Positions 17,046 to 31,133 of a DNA stretch of 64,000 bases are shown here, one piece after another. Every line of letters begins with the position of its first letter. Position 1 is the stretch's first letter. The stretch comes from Streptomyces sp. CB01635 (GTDB lineage: Bacteria; Actinomycetota; Actinomycetes; Streptomycetales; Streptomycetaceae). A program made the position numbers and the translations under genes. Under the pieces are notes generated by a model, which made no database searches, was not told the DNA's origin, and was given only the letters and a program-made list of their open reading frames with translations. Location of the stretch: the NCBI RefSeq assembly GCF_002803065.1, contig NZ_NNBL01000002.1:310001-374000 (forward strand). The letters run 5' to 3'.

Positions 17046-18749
17046 ATGAGTCAGCACACTGCCGACACGGCGCAGGCCGGCGCGGCCTCCGCCTCGACCT
17101 CCGTTCCCGCGCAGGCGTCCACCGGCTGGTGGCGCGACGCGGTGATCTACCAGGTCTATCCGCGCAGCTTCGCCGACAGCAACGCCGACGGCATGGGCGA
17201 CCTCGAAGGCATCCGCGCCCGGCTCCCGCACCTCAGAGACCTCGGCGTGGACGCGGTGTGGCTCAGCCCGTTCTACGCGTCCCCGCAGGCGGACGCCGGC
17301 TACGACGTCGCCGACTACCGTGCCGTGGACCCCATGTTCGGCTCCCTCCTCGACGCGGACGCCGTGATCCGCGACGCGCACGGCCTTGACCTGCGCGTCA
17401 TCGTCGACCTGGTGCCCAACCACTCGTCCGACCAGCACGAGTGGTTCAAGCGGGCCCTCGCCGAAGGACCAGGATCGCCGCTGCGCGAGCGCTACCACTT
17501 CCGGGCGGGCAAGGGCGCGAGCGGTGAACTGCCGCCCAACGACTGGGAGTCCATCTTCGGCGGCCCCGCCTGGACCCGCGTCGCCGACGGCGAGTGGTAC
17601 CTCCACCTCTTCGCGCCCGAGCAGCCCGACCTCAACTGGGAACACCCCGCCGTCGGCGACGAGTTCCGCTCCATCCTGCGGTTCTGGCTCGACATGGGCG
17701 TCGACGGCTTCCGCATCGACGTCGCGCACGGCCTCGTCAAGGCCGAGGGCCTGCCCGACCTCGGCGCGCACGAACAACTGAAGCTGCTCGGCAACGACGT
17801 CATGCCGTTCTTCGACCAGGACGGCGTGCACGACGTCTACCGCGCCTGGCGCCTGATCCTCGACGAGTACGCGGGCGAGCGCATCTTCGTCGCCGAGGCG
17901 TGGACCCCGACCGTCGAGCGCACCGCGAACTACGTGCGCCCCGACGAGCTGCACCAGGCCTTCAATTTCCAGTACCTGTCCTCCTACTGGGACGCGACAG
18001 AGCTGCGCGACATCATCGACCGCTCCCTCGACTCGATGCGGCCCGTCGGCGCCCCCGCCACCTGGGTCCTGTCCAACCACGACGTCACCCGGCACACCAC
18101 GCGCTACGCCAACCCGCCCGGCCTCGGTACCCAGCAGCGCGTCGCCGGGGACCCGGCGCTCGGCCTGCGCCGTGCCCGCGCCGCGACCCTGCTGATGCTG
18201 GCGCTGCCCGGCTCCGCGTACGTCTACCAGGGCGAGGAGCTCGGCCTGCCCGACGTCGTCGACCTGCCGGACGAGGTGCGCCAGGACCCCTCGTTCTTCC
18301 GTGCGGCCGGGCAGGACGGCTTCCGCGACGGATGCCGGGTGCCGATCCCGTGGACCGTCGACGGGCCCTCGTACGGCTTCGGGGCGGGCGGTTCATGGCT
18401 GCCGCAGCCCGCGGGCTGGGGCGCGCTGAGCGTGGAGGCGCAGACCGGGGTGCCCGGCTCGACCCTGGAGATGTACCGCTCGGCGCTGGCCGTGCGGCGC
18501 GCGCACCCGGCGCTCGGCGCGGGTGACTTCGTCGAGTGGCTGAAGGCGCCCGAGGGCGTGCTCGCCTTCCGGCGGGAGTCGGGCGACGGCGGCGAGGCGT
18601 TCGTGTGCGTCGCGAACACGACCGGCGCCGCGGTGCGCATGACCGTGTCGGGCCGGGTCCTGCTCACCAGCTCGGCCGACGACGACATCGAGATCGGTGA
18701 CGGTCACACGCTGGTCCCCGCCGACACGACCGTGTGGTGGACGGTCTGA
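17046..18749 (+). CDS. aglA: cytoplasmic alpha-glucosidase AglA (GH13)
   Basis: 567 residues, no signal peptide. Begins 'WWRDAVIYQVYPRSFADSNADGMGDLEGI', the oligo-1,6/alpha-glucosidase entry. Catalytic residues: nucleophile Asp225 in 'GFRIDVAHG', acid/base Glu284 in 'IFVAEAWTP', and transition-state Asp346 in 'LSNHDVTRH'. 'DLVPNHSSDQHEWF' supplies the conserved His of region I. It should hydrolyse imported maltodextrins to glucose. It follows malG after 52 bases in the same direction and is closed by a 12-bp hairpin at 18762-18792, so it ends the malEFG-aglA unit. The N-terminal 25 residues are a variable Ala/Ser/Thr-rich tail. Confidence 0.94.
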   Translation: MSQHTADTAQAGAASASTSVPAQASTGWWRDAVIYQVYPRSFADSNADGMGDLEGIRARLPHLRDLGVDAVWLSPFYASPQADAGYDVADYRAVDPMFGSLLDADAVIRDAHGLDLRVIVDLVPNHSSDQHEWFKRALAEGPGSPLRERYHFRAGKGASGELPPNDWESIFGGPAWTRVADGEWYLHLFAPEQPDLNWEHPAVGDEFRSILRFWLDMGVDGFRIDVAHGLVKAEGLPDLGAHEQLKLLGNDVMPFFDQDGVHDVYRAWRLILDEYAGERIFVAEAWTPTVERTANYVRPDELHQAFNFQYLSSYWDATELRDIIDRSLDSMRPVGAPATWVLSNHDVTRHTTRYANPPGLGTQQRVAGDPALGLRRARAATLLMLALPGSAYVYQGEELGLPDVVDLPDEVRQDPSFFRAAGQDGFRDGCRVPIPWTVDGPSYGFGAGGSWLPQPAGWGALSVEAQTGVPGSTLEMYRSALAVRRAHPALGAGDFVEWLKAPEGVLAFRRESGDGGEAFVCVANTTGAAVRMTVSGRVLLTSSADDDIEIGDGHTLVPADTTVWWTV

Positions 18750-18761
18750 CGTTCTGAACCG

Positions 18762-18792
18762 CTCTCCCCGGCCCCCGCGCGGCCGGGGAGAG
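18762..18792 (+). terminator. terminator after aglA
   Basis: CTCTCCCCGGCC (18762-18773) pairs perfectly with 18781-18792 around a seven-base loop, 12 bases past the aglA stop. No U-run, as usual in this GC-rich genome. It separates the malEFG-aglA unit from the amylase gene. Confidence 0.7.
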
Positions 18793-18807
18793 TATCCCCC
18801 CACAGCC

Positions 18808-18825
18808 CCCTGCGAATTGGCAGGG
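18808..18825. promoter_or_regulatory. candidate operator upstream of alpha-amylase
   Basis: Perfect inverted repeat CCCTGC-GAATTG-GCAGGG, 35 bases before the amylase start. It shares the CTGC/GCAG core of the MalR-type repeats in the malR-malE gap but lacks the full CTTGCAG form. It may therefore be a weak MalR site or a site for another repressor; this is an inference from position and symmetry only. Confidence 0.4.
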
Positions 18826-18860
18826 ACACCTCATCAGCACACCGACGTGCAGGAGGAAAC

Positions 18861-20243
18861 ATGGCTATCAGATCGCGGGCGGCCGCTCTCGCCCTCGCGG
18901 CCGGCACCCTCATAGGGGCCGCCGGATCCGCCGGGACGGCCCAGGCGGCCCCGCCCGGCGCCAAGGACGTCACCGCCGTCCTCTTCGAGTGGCGGTTCGA
19001 CTCGGTGGCGAAGGAGTGCACCGCCCGGCTCGGCCCCGCGGGCTACGGATACGTCCAGGTCTCGCCGCCCCAGGAGCACATCCAGGGCTCCCAGTGGTGG
19101 ACCTCGTACCAGCCCGTCAGTTACAAGATCGCGGGCAGGCTCGGGGACCGTACTGCCTTCAAGAACATGGTCGACACCTGCCACGCGGCCGGCGTCAAGG
19201 TCGTCACGGACACCGTGATCAACCACATGGCGGCCGGATCGGGCACCGGCACCGGCGGCTCCGCGTACTCCAAGTACGACTACCCCGGCACCTACTCGGC
19301 CGCCGACATGGACAACTGCACCGCGCAGATCAGTAACTACCAGGACCGCTTCAACGTCCAGGAGTGCGAGCTCGTCGGCCTCGCCGACCTCGACACCGGC
19401 GAGGAGTACGTGCGCGGCCGCATCGCCGCGTACATGAACGACCTCCTCTCGCTCGGCGTCGACGGGTTCCGGATCGACGCCGCCAAGCACATCGCCGCCG
19501 CCGACCTCGCCAACATCAAGTCGCGGCTCAGCAACCCGAACGCCTACTGGAAGCAGGAGGCGATCTACGGCGCCGGTGAAGCCGTCTCGCCCAGTGAGTA
19601 CACCGGCACCGGCGACGTCCAGGAGTTCCGGTACGCCCGCGACCTCAAGCGCGTCTTCCAGAACGAGAACCTCGCCTATCTGAAGAACTACGGCGAGGGC
19701 TGGGGCTATATGGCCTCCGGCCAGTCCGCCGTCTTCGTCGACAACCACGACACCGAGCGCGGCGGCGACACCCTCAACTACAAGGACGGCGCCGACTACA
19801 CCCTGGCGAACGTCTTCATGCTGGCCTGGCCCTACGGATCGCCGGACATCAACTCCGGCTACGAATGGACCGACAAGGACGCCGGGCCGCCCAACGGCGG
19901 CACGGTGAACGCCTGCTGGCAGGACGGCTGGAAGTGCCAGCACGCCTGGCCCGAGATCCAGTCCATGGTCGCCTTCCGCAACGCCACCCGCGGCCAGTCC
20001 GTCACCGACTGGTGGGACAACGGCGCCGACGCCATCGCCTTCGGCCGCGGCGGCAAGGGCTACGTCGCGATCAACCACGAGTCCGCCGCGCTCACCCGCA
20101 CCTACCAGACGTCGCTCGCCGCGGGCACGTACTGCGATGTGCAGAGCAACAAGGCGGTGAGCGTGAACAGTTCGGGCCAGTTCACGGCGACGCTCGGGTC
20201 GAACGCGGCTCTCGCCCTGTACGCCGGCAAGTCCGGCTGCTGA
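18861..20243 (+). CDS. secreted alpha-amylase (GH13, Streptomyces type)
   Basis: 460 residues; AGGAGGAAAC precedes ATG 18861. Signal peptide residues 1-30 ending 'GTAQAA'. The catalytic domain starts '[20 protein letters not shown]', typical of actinobacterial and animal-like alpha-amylases. Catalytic residues: Asp206 in '[11 protein letters not shown]', Glu240 in '[10 protein letters not shown]', Asp297 in '[11 protein letters not shown]'. After the barrel it ends with a domain C and '[10 protein letters not shown]'; there is no C-terminal starch-binding module, unlike the longer Streptomyces amylases of about 560 residues. It makes maltodextrins outside the cell for MalEFG. Cysteines are paired as in secreted forms. 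Confidence 0.95.
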   Translation: MAIRSRAAALALAAGTLIGAAGSAGTAQAAPPGAKDVTAVLFEWRFDSVAKECTARLGPAGYGYVQVSPPQEHIQGSQWWTSYQPVSYKIAGRLGDRTAFKNMVDTCHAAGVKVVTDTVINHMAAGSGTGTGGSAYSKYDYPGTYSAADMDNCTAQISNYQDRFNVQECELVGLADLDTGEEYVRGRIAAYMNDLLSLGVDGFRIDAAKHIAAADLANIKSRLSNPNAYWKQEAIYGAGEAVSPSEYTGTGDVQEFRYARDLKRVFQNENLAYLKNYGEGWGYMASGQSAVFVDNHDTERGGDTLNYKDGADYTLANVFMLAWPYGSPDINSGYEWTDKDAGPPNGGTVNACWQDGWKCQHAWPEIQSMVAFRNATRGQSVTDWWDNGADAIAFGRGGKGYVAINHESAALTRTYQTSLAAGTYCDVQSNKAVSVNSSGQFTATLGSNAALALYAGKSGC

Positions 20244-20289
20244 CCCGGATCCCGACCCCGCCCCTTTCCCCGTAACCCCCGTTCCGGCT

Positions 20290-20320
20290 GCCCGGCGCGT
20301 CCTCCCCGCTCGCGCCGGGC
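20290..20320 (+). terminator. terminator after alpha-amylase
   Basis: GCCCGGCGCG (20290-20299) pairs with CGCGCCGGGC (20311-20320) around an eleven-base C/T-rich loop, between the amylase stop and the pullulanase start. It could also attenuate read-through into the pullulanase gene. Confidence 0.6.
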
Positions 20321-20388
20321 GGCCCTGTCCGCGCACCCGCGCGTCCCCCGTGTCCCTCCCGCCGCCTCCCTCCCGTCGAGGAGTTCCC

Positions 20389-25713
<5,325 letters not shown>

Positions 25714-25727
25714 CCGGAAGGAAGGCC

Positions 25728-25775
25728 GGACGCCCGGCACGGCAAGGGTGACGAGCCCTGCCGTGCCGGGCGTCC
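25728..25775. terminator. bidirectional terminator between pullulanase and GNAT genes
   Basis: The arm starting GGACGCCCGGCACGGCA at 25728 pairs with the arm ending at 25775 over 17 perfect base pairs, then a one-base bulge and three more pairs. It sits between two convergent stop codons (25713 and 25779) and can serve both directions. Confidence 0.8.
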
Positions 25776-25778
25776 GCG

Positions 25779-26297
25779 TCAGCCGACCCGCTTCTCCATG
25801 AGCGTCACCGCGTACTTGCTGCCGCCCGCACCCGCCTTGAACGGCTGCTCGCCCACCACCGCGTAGCCCGCGCGCTCGTAGTAGGCCCGCAGCCGGGGGT
25901 TCGTCGACACACAGTCCAGGCGGCACAGGTCACGGCCCGCGGCGGCGACCCGCTCCTCGGCGTGCGCGAGCAGCGCGCGGCCCGTACCGGGCGGAGCGCC
26001 GCGCCGCACCATGAGGCGGTGCACATAGCCGGCCTCGGGCGGCCGGGCACCCCACGCGGGCTCGTCGTCCCACCACAGCTCGTACGCGCCGACCCCTTCG
26101 GAAAGCGCGTCGCCGGCGAACCAGACCTCGCCCTCCTTGATCCGGAGGCGGAAGTGGTCCTCGGTCTTCTCGCCGGGCTGCCACTGGTCGATGCCCTGCT
26201 CCACCATCCAGCGCGCCGCCCCGTCGTACAGGGCGACGAGCGCGGCGAGGTCGTCGGGTCCGTCGGCTGCCCTGCGGAACGTGAGCCGCGGCGTCAT
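25779..26297 (-). CDS. GNAT-family N-acetyltransferase
   Basis: 172 residues. Starts 'LTFRRAADGPDDLAALVALYDGAARWM' and has the acetyl-CoA-binding core 'YVHRLMVRRGAPPGTGRALLAHAEER' (motif A, R/Q-x-x-G-x-G/A) followed by 'CRLDCVSTNPRLRAYYERAGY' (motif B), all diagnostic of GCN5-related acetyltransferases. The acceptor is unknown. Its ATG is four bases after the TetR stop (26302-26304), so it is the last gene of the 29065-to-25779 minus-strand unit. Confidence 0.87.
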   Translation of the reverse strand: MTPRLTFRRAADGPDDLAALVALYDGAARWMVEQGIDQWQPGEKTEDHFRLRIKEGEVWFAGDALSEGVGAYELWWDDEPAWGARPPEAGYVHRLMVRRGAPPGTGRALLAHAEERVAAAGRDLCRLDCVSTNPRLRAYYERAGYAVVGEQPFKAGAGGSKYAVTLMEKRVG

Positions 26298-26301
26298 GGA
26301 G

Positions 26302-27012
26302 TCAGGATCCCGAAGGGGCGGGAGCGGGCGCGAGCGCGACGAGCCGGGCGATGAGGTCGCCGAACGTCCCGTCGGCGGGCTCGTCCGCCAGGATGTGGCG
26401 CAGCAGCCCCGCCATCTCCTCGTCGTACGCGGCGCTCACCGCGGCGAGCGCCGCGAAGTCGTGCACGAGCTGCGCCTCCAGCTCACGGCGCGGGATGCAC
26501 CGCCCGTCCAGCCAGATCAGCGCCGTGGACTCGGCGAGCGAGATCCACGAGCGCACCACCAGCTCGAGGCGGGGCGGCGGGTCGGTGACGCCGAGGTGCG
26601 CGAGGATCTGGACGTACGCGGCCTGCCGGACCGAGTCGATGAGCGCGTTCGTCGTCGACGAGCCGACGGCGGGGCCGCCCCGCATCAGCGCCGAGAAGCC
26701 GGGCCCGTGCTCGTCCACGAAGTCGAAGAACCGCCCCATGACCCGGACGAGTCGGGCCCCGAGCGGACCCTCCTGCGGCTCCAGGAAGCGCTGCCCGAGA
26801 TCTTCCGCCGCGCGCGTCAACGCCGCCTCGTACAGGCTGAGTTTGCCCGGGAAGTAGTGGTAGACCAGCGGCCGGGAAATGCCCGCGGCCGCGGCTATCT
26901 CGTCGATGGAGACGTCGTCGGGGGAGCGGTGGCTGAACAGTTCGAGTGCGACCCCGATCAACTGCTGCCGGCGCTCCTCGACTCCCATCCTGCGGCGCAC
27001 CCCGGTTGTCAT
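26302..27012 (-). CDS. TetR-family transcriptional regulator
   Basis: 236 residues. The DNA-binding part reads 'RRQQLIGVALELFSHRSPDDVSIDEIAAAAGISRPLVYHYFPGKLSLYEAAL', a classic TetR helix-turn-helix; the C-terminal helices form a ligand pocket. It follows the ferredoxin-reductase and metal-hydrolase genes on the same strand after 56 bases, the usual arrangement for a fatty-acid- or lipid-responsive repressor of that pair. A candidate operator overlaps the start of the first gene (29068-29083). Confidence 0.85.
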   Translation of the reverse strand: MTTGVRRRMGVEERRQQLIGVALELFSHRSPDDVSIDEIAAAAGISRPLVYHYFPGKLSLYEAALTRAAEDLGQRFLEPQEGPLGARLVRVMGRFFDFVDEHGPGFSALMRGGPAVGSSTTNALIDSVRQAAYVQILAHLGVTDPPPRLELVVRSWISLAESTALIWLDGRCIPRRELEAQLVHDFAALAAVSAAYDEEMAGLLRHILADEPADGTFGDLIARLVALAPAPAPSGS

Positions 27013-27068
27013 ACGAACACCCTACCGAGCAATTCCGGCCCCGTGCGGAGCCGGTCCGCGCGAGCCGG

Positions 27069-28145
27069 TCACAGGTCGAGCACGAGCCGCTCCCCGCGCG
27101 CCCGGGAGACACAGATCAGCATCGAGTCGTCACGCTCCGAGTCCGTGAGCAGCTCGTCCCTGTGGTCGATCTCGCCCTCCAGGACCCGCTGTTGGCACGT
27201 CCCGCAGAACCCCTGCTCGCAGGAGTACGACACACTCGGCACCTCGGCGCGCACCGCCGCGAGCACCGAAGTGCCCGCCGGTACGGGGACGGTGCGGCCG
27301 GTGCGCCGCAGTTCGACCTCGAACGGCCCGTTGCCGTCGGCCGACGTGTGCGGGGCGAACCGTTCGAGATGCAGCTCGCAGTGGCCGGGAAGCGCCGCGG
27401 CCACGGCCTCCATCAGCCCCTCCGGCCCGCAGCAGTAGACCGCGGTGTCCGGTGCCGACTCCGCGAGCAGGCCCGCCAGATCGGGGCGCCCCTCCTCGTC
27501 CTCGGCGACGACGCGCACCCTGCCCCGCTCGCCGCCGAGCTTCTCCGCCTCCTCCAGGAACGGCATCGACGCGCGCGTGCGGCCCGCGTACAGCAGCCGC
27601 CAGTCCGCGCCCCGGGCTTCGAGGGCCCGCAGCATCGGCAGGACCGGCGTGATGCCGATGCCGCCCGCGACGAACACGTACGACGGGGCGCCGGCGGTGA
27701 GGGGGAAGCGGTTGCGCGGGCCGCGCACCTCGACCTCCGACCCCTCCTGCAGCTGCTCGTGCACCTCGCGCGAGCCGCCCCTGCCGTCCTCGATGAGCCG
27801 CGTCGCCACCGTGTACGACGAGGTGTCCTCGGGGTCGCCGCACAGCGAGTACTGCCGGATCAGCCCCGACGGCAGGACGAGGTCGAGATGCGCGCCCGGC
27901 TCCCAGGCGGGCAGGTCCTGCCCCTCGAGGCGCAGTTGGACGACACCGTCGGCGACGGACTCGTGCCGCGTGACGAGGAGCCGCAGGGCACGCGCGCGCG
28001 GACGGCCCGAGACCGGCTCGTCGAGCGCGGGCATCGGCCACAGCGGGGACGCCTGGATGCGGCGGCGCAGGGCGCGGCGCGCGAGCAGGGCGGAGCCGGT
28101 GACGAGCAGGACGGTACGCAGCCGTGGGGTGCGGAGGCGGGGCAT
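27069..28145 (-). CDS. ferredoxin-NADP-type reductase with C-terminal plant-type [2Fe-2S] domain
   Basis: 358 residues: a short N-terminal hydrophobic stretch, a FAD/FMN-binding barrel ('IRQYSLCGDP', flavin-binding RxYS), an NAD(P) domain ('FVAGGIGITPVLPML', 'YCCGPEGLM'), and a plant-type [2Fe-2S] domain with 'CEQGFCGTCQQRVLEG' and a final 'ICVSRARGERLVLDL' that supplies the four cysteines (CxxxxCxxC...C). This order matches phthalate-dioxygenase/vanillate-demethylase-type reductases. It hands electrons from NAD(P)H to an oxygenase partner. Its start is two bases from the hydrolase stop. Confidence 0.88.
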   Translation of the reverse strand: MPRLRTPRLRTVLLVTGSALLARRALRRRIQASPLWPMPALDEPVSGRPRARALRLLVTRHESVADGVVQLRLEGQDLPAWEPGAHLDLVLPSGLIRQYSLCGDPEDTSSYTVATRLIEDGRGGSREVHEQLQEGSEVEVRGPRNRFPLTAGAPSYVFVAGGIGITPVLPMLRALEARGADWRLLYAGRTRASMPFLEEAEKLGGERGRVRVVAEDEEGRPDLAGLLAESAPDTAVYCCGPEGLMEAVAAALPGHCELHLERFAPHTSADGNGPFEVELRRTGRTVPVPAGTSVLAAVRAEVPSVSYSCEQGFCGTCQQRVLEGEIDHRDELLTDSERDDSMLICVSRARGERLVLDL

Positions 28146-28147
28146 GG

Positions 28148-29065
28148 TCAGACGGCTCCGTTCGAGGTCCGGGCTTCCGCCGCCGTCGCGGCGGGGGAGG
28201 TGGCCAGATAGGCGACCGCCTGCGCGGTGCTGCCCTCCTGGGAGGGGTGGTAGGAGCGGCTGAGATAGCGCGGGATGGACTTCACCATGGCGGCAGTGGA
28301 GGGCAGGACGCCCCGCTTACCGCCCTGGTAGAACTCCTTGAACGACGCCTTGCCGTCGAGCACCGTCGGGTCGTTCTCCATGAAGAAGCGCGCCCCGCGC
28401 TGCCACAGGAACATCAGTGCCGAGAACGCGAGCGCCCAGGTCCGCACCCGGCGCCGGTAGCCGCCGTCGACGTGCTCGAACAGCTCGAAGGCGACCGAGC
28501 GGTGCTCGACCTCCTCCGCGCCGTGCCAGCGCAGCAGGTCCAGCATCGTGGGGTCCGCGCCCTTGCGGTCCAGCTCGTCCGCGTTGAGCACCCAGTCGCC
28601 GAGGAACGCCGTGTAGTGCTCGATCGCGGCGATGAGCGCGACCCGTTCCATCAGCCACCACTCGCGCGCCCGCCCCGGCGGCAGCGTCCGGTCGCCGAGC
28701 AGCTTCTCGAAGAACCAGTCGACCTGCGCGGTGTACGGGGTCGGGTCGAGCCCCTGCTCCTTGAGGTGCGGCAGCACCTCGTCGTGGGCCTGCGAGTGCA
28801 TGGCCTCCTGGCCGATGAACCCGATCACGTCCTCGCGGAGCCGGTCGTCGCGGATGTACGGCAGGACCTGCTTGTAGACGTGCACGAACCAGCGCTCTCC
28901 GGCGGGCAGCAGGAGATGCAGCACGTTGATCGTGTGCGTGGTGAACGGGTCGTCCGGGATCCAGTGCAGCGGGGTCCTGTCCCAGGAGAAGGAGACCCTG
29001 CGTGCCTTGAGCGCGACGCGCTCGTCAGCGACGGGCCGCGGTGCCCGGCTCTGCGTATTAGACAT
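28148..29065 (-). CDS. metal-dependent hydrolase-like protein (PF10118-type)
   Basis: 305 residues from ATG 29065; an in-frame extension to 29101 overlaps the probable promoter. It contains 'IGFIGQEAMHSQAHDEVLPHL', 'ERVALIAAIEHYTAFLGDW' and 'WHGAEEVEHRSVAFELFEHV', the E-x-x-H and E-H metal-ligand pairs of a helical di-iron or metal-hydrolase family. Coupled tightly to an oxygenase-type reductase, it may itself be a di-iron oxygenase acting on a lipid substrate; that link is inferred from neighbourhood and the E/H motifs. First gene of a four-gene operon ending with GNAT. Confidence 0.8.
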   Translation of the reverse strand: MSNTQSRAPRPVADERVALKARRVSFSWDRTPLHWIPDDPFTTHTINVLHLLLPAGERWFVHVYKQVLPYIRDDRLREDVIGFIGQEAMHSQAHDEVLPHLKEQGLDPTPYTAQVDWFFEKLLGDRTLPPGRAREWWLMERVALIAAIEHYTAFLGDWVLNADELDRKGADPTMLDLLRWHGAEEVEHRSVAFELFEHVDGGYRRRVRTWALAFSALMFLWQRGARFFMENDPTVLDGKASFKEFYQGGKRGVLPSTAAMVKSIPRYLSRSYHPSQEGSTAQAVAYLATSPAATAAEARTSNGAV

Positions 29066-29067
29066 GG

Positions 29068-29083
29068 CGTCAATGTACTGACG
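29068..29083. promoter_or_regulatory. candidate TetR operator at the metal-hydrolase start
   Basis: CGTCAATGTACTGACG: the outer five bases on each side pair perfectly (CGTCA/TGACG) and three more of the central bases match. It begins three bases before the ATG on the coding strand, so a bound TetR dimer would block transcription or initiation of the 29065-to-25779 operon that includes its own TetR gene. Confidence 0.5.
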
Positions 29084-29164
29084 GGTAGGGGGCGGGTACA
29101 CCCCTCGTGCACCGATTTCTTTACGGAGGTGTCAGCAAGGGGTGTCCGCCGGGGCGCCGGGGGT

Positions 29165-31090
29165 TCAGCGCAGGGCGCCCACCTCGCGGCCCGTCGCCGT
29201 GCGGCCGGTCAGCTTCGTCCTGGCCCCCTGCCGGGTGGGCGCGGCGAGGACGTTGTCCGCGGCCCGGGCGCCGCCCGACGACGCGATCGACGTGACCTGC
29301 CTGCTCGCGGCGGCCACCACGTACCAGGTGCCGCCCCGCGACTTCCACAGCACGCCCGCGAGGACCAGCGGGTCCCGGCTGCCGCAGGCCGGGGTCCCCT
29401 CCGACTTCGCTGCGACCGCAGCCGTCGTCCCGCCGGGCGCCGTGAACAGGGCCAGCGTCCGCGCTCCGCCGCCCCGCCAGGTGTCGGCCCGCGCGCACGC
29501 CCAGTCCGCCGCGCCGCTGCCCTCGGGGAGCCGCTGGCGCGCGTACGCCCAGGAGTTGACGGTGCGCACGCCGTGCGAGCGTACGGAGGTGAGGGAGCAC
29601 GCCGAGTGCTGCCAGTCGGCCGCGACCGCCTCGCGCGGCGCGCCGGGACGGCCCGCCGTGAGATGCGCGGGCACGAGCTCGCCGAGGTCGGTGGAGAGGC
29701 GGGTGCCCGCGTCGTCCCGCAGGGCGAGCGCGTTCCACGACGTGCAGTCGCGGGCGAGCGCGGGGCTGGCGAAGGGGGCCGTCACGCCGTCGGGGGCGCG
29801 GTCGAGCGGCATCGGCGCCGCCGACGGACTCAGCAGGTTCCGCACGGCGGCGCTCCGCACCCAGGGCGCGGTCAGATAGCGGACGTTGCCGTCGGCCCGG
29901 TCCACGACCAGGGCGCCGGCCTCCGGGCCCGTGGCGCCGTCCGCCCGTGCGAAGTCGAGCGCGGCGCCGCTCGTGCCGTCCTTCGGCTCCGCGTACCGCA
30001 CGATGCGAAGACCGTCGTAGAACAGCACGATCCGGGCCTGGTCGACCTCGCCCGCGTACAGCAGCTGCGGGGGTCCGGGCGGGGCGCCGGCCTGGGTGCC
30101 CGGTGTCGCGGAGACCTGGACGGAGCCGCCTGGCCGCGCCCAGACCGCGAGGGCGCGCAGCAGCAGCGGCCGGTCGGCGGTCAGGGAGCCACGCGCGGGC
30201 CACACCGAGAAGTCCGTACGGGCCGACGTCTGCCACGCCGTGGCCGGGACCCTCGTCAACTTGCCGGGATCCAGGGCGGCCAGGCCCGCCGGGTTCTGTG
30301 CGTACGCGGGCGCCGCGGCCCCCTCGGGGCCCCAGCCGCCGCCCGGCAGGCCGAGCAGCGCCCCGCACACCAGCGTCGCGGCGGCTGCCGCGATCACGGC
30401 CTTCACATGCTGCCTGCGCCGCATGAGGTCCGGCGGCCTGGCCTGGAGCGAACACGGGTCGAACTCCGTCGACTCCAGGAGCGCGAGCGCGTCCTTCCCT
30501 GCCGGCATGGTCACGCCGTCCGCCTCGGCGAGCGCCGCGTCCGGGTCGTCGGCACCGGCCGCGCCCAGCATGTTCCGTACGGCGCTGTCGTCGAGCCGTT
30601 CGAGGCCGCGCAGTACGAACGCGGCGCGGCCGGGGCCGCTGAGCGCGGACAGCCCCTGGTCCAGGGCCAGTTCATCGGCCCCGCCCGAGCGCGGGAAGAG
30701 CCGCAGGCCCCACACCTGGGGAAGCAGCGGAGGCAGTTGGGAGCGCCGGGGCCAGGCCCTGCGCCGCAGCGGGCGGCCGGCGTCGAGCGCGGTGCGCAGG
30801 ACCCGGAGCCGTACGAAGCCGTAGCCCGGATCGCCGTTGCGCCCCTCGGCGGTGCGGGGCGCCGGGACGGCCGCCGCGTCGGCCGAGGCACGGGCTCGCG
30901 GCAGGGCGCGCTGGGTCAGGGAGTGCGCCGTGAGCACCCGGCGGTTGCGGCCGAGGCTGGGCGGGAGCACCAGGTAGGCGAGCCGGACGAGCCGCGGGTA
31001 GTGCTCGACGAGAGCGGCCTCGGCCTGCTCCACGTCGACGACCGGACCGGGACGGGGGACGACATCCTGTGACTGCACCTTCGACTGCAC
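29165..31090 (-). CDS. single-pass membrane protein with degenerate ECF-sigma-like N-terminus
   Basis: 641 residues from GTG 31090 (a second in-frame GTG is at 31078). Residues 20-45 'AEAALVEHYPRLVRLAYLVLPP' resemble region 2 of ECF sigma factors, and residues about 165-195 'GLSALSGPGRAAFVLRGLERLDDSAVRNML' resemble region 4 ('AL..LP.R.R.v.vLR...gls..evA..LG'), but key recognition residues are poor. A transmembrane segment follows at about 231-250 (VKAVIAAAAATLVCGALLGL), then about 390 extracytoplasmic residues with cysteines. I do not know a characterised homologue. The layout suggests a sigma-derived cytoplasmic domain tied to an outside sensor. Confidence 0.75.
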   Translation of the reverse strand: MQSKVQSQDVVPRPGPVVDVEQAEAALVEHYPRLVRLAYLVLPPSLGRNRRVLTAHSLTQRALPRARASADAAAVPAPRTAEGRNGDPGYGFVRLRVLRTALDAGRPLRRRAWPRRSQLPPLLPQVWGLRLFPRSGGADELALDQGLSALSGPGRAAFVLRGLERLDDSAVRNMLGAAGADDPDAALAEADGVTMPAGKDALALLESTEFDPCSLQARPPDLMRRRQHVKAVIAAAAATLVCGALLGLPGGGWGPEGAAAPAYAQNPAGLAALDPGKLTRVPATAWQTSARTDFSVWPARGSLTADRPLLLRALAVWARPGGSVQVSATPGTQAGAPPGPPQLLYAGEVDQARIVLFYDGLRIVRYAEPKDGTSGAALDFARADGATGPEAGALVVDRADGNVRYLTAPWVRSAAVRNLLSPSAAPMPLDRAPDGVTAPFASPALARDCTSWNALALRDDAGTRLSTDLGELVPAHLTAGRPGAPREAVAADWQHSACSLTSVRSHGVRTVNSWAYARQRLPEGSGAADWACARADTWRGGGARTLALFTAPGGTTAAVAAKSEGTPACGSRDPLVLAGVLWKSRGGTWYVVAAASRQVTSIASSGGARAADNVLAAPTRQGARTKLTGRTATGREVGALR

Positions 31091-31102
31091 GTTCAGCTGA
31101 AC
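31091..31102. repeat. 12-bp perfect palindrome at a start codon
   Basis: GTTCAGCTGAAC lies immediately upstream of the GTG start of the sigma-like membrane protein gene, where a ribosome binding site is expected but absent. It may be an operator or simply chance; the expected frequency of a 12-bp palindrome in a gap of this size is low. Confidence 0.4.
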
Positions 31103-31133
31103 GAGCGAATCGTCGGATGGTCACTTCACGGTG

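Noticed and set aside
27013..27068. Separate promoter and terminator before the TetR gene
   Set aside because: A five-bp GCGGA/TCCGC hairpin and a TAGGGT hexamer are present but too weak to split the operon.
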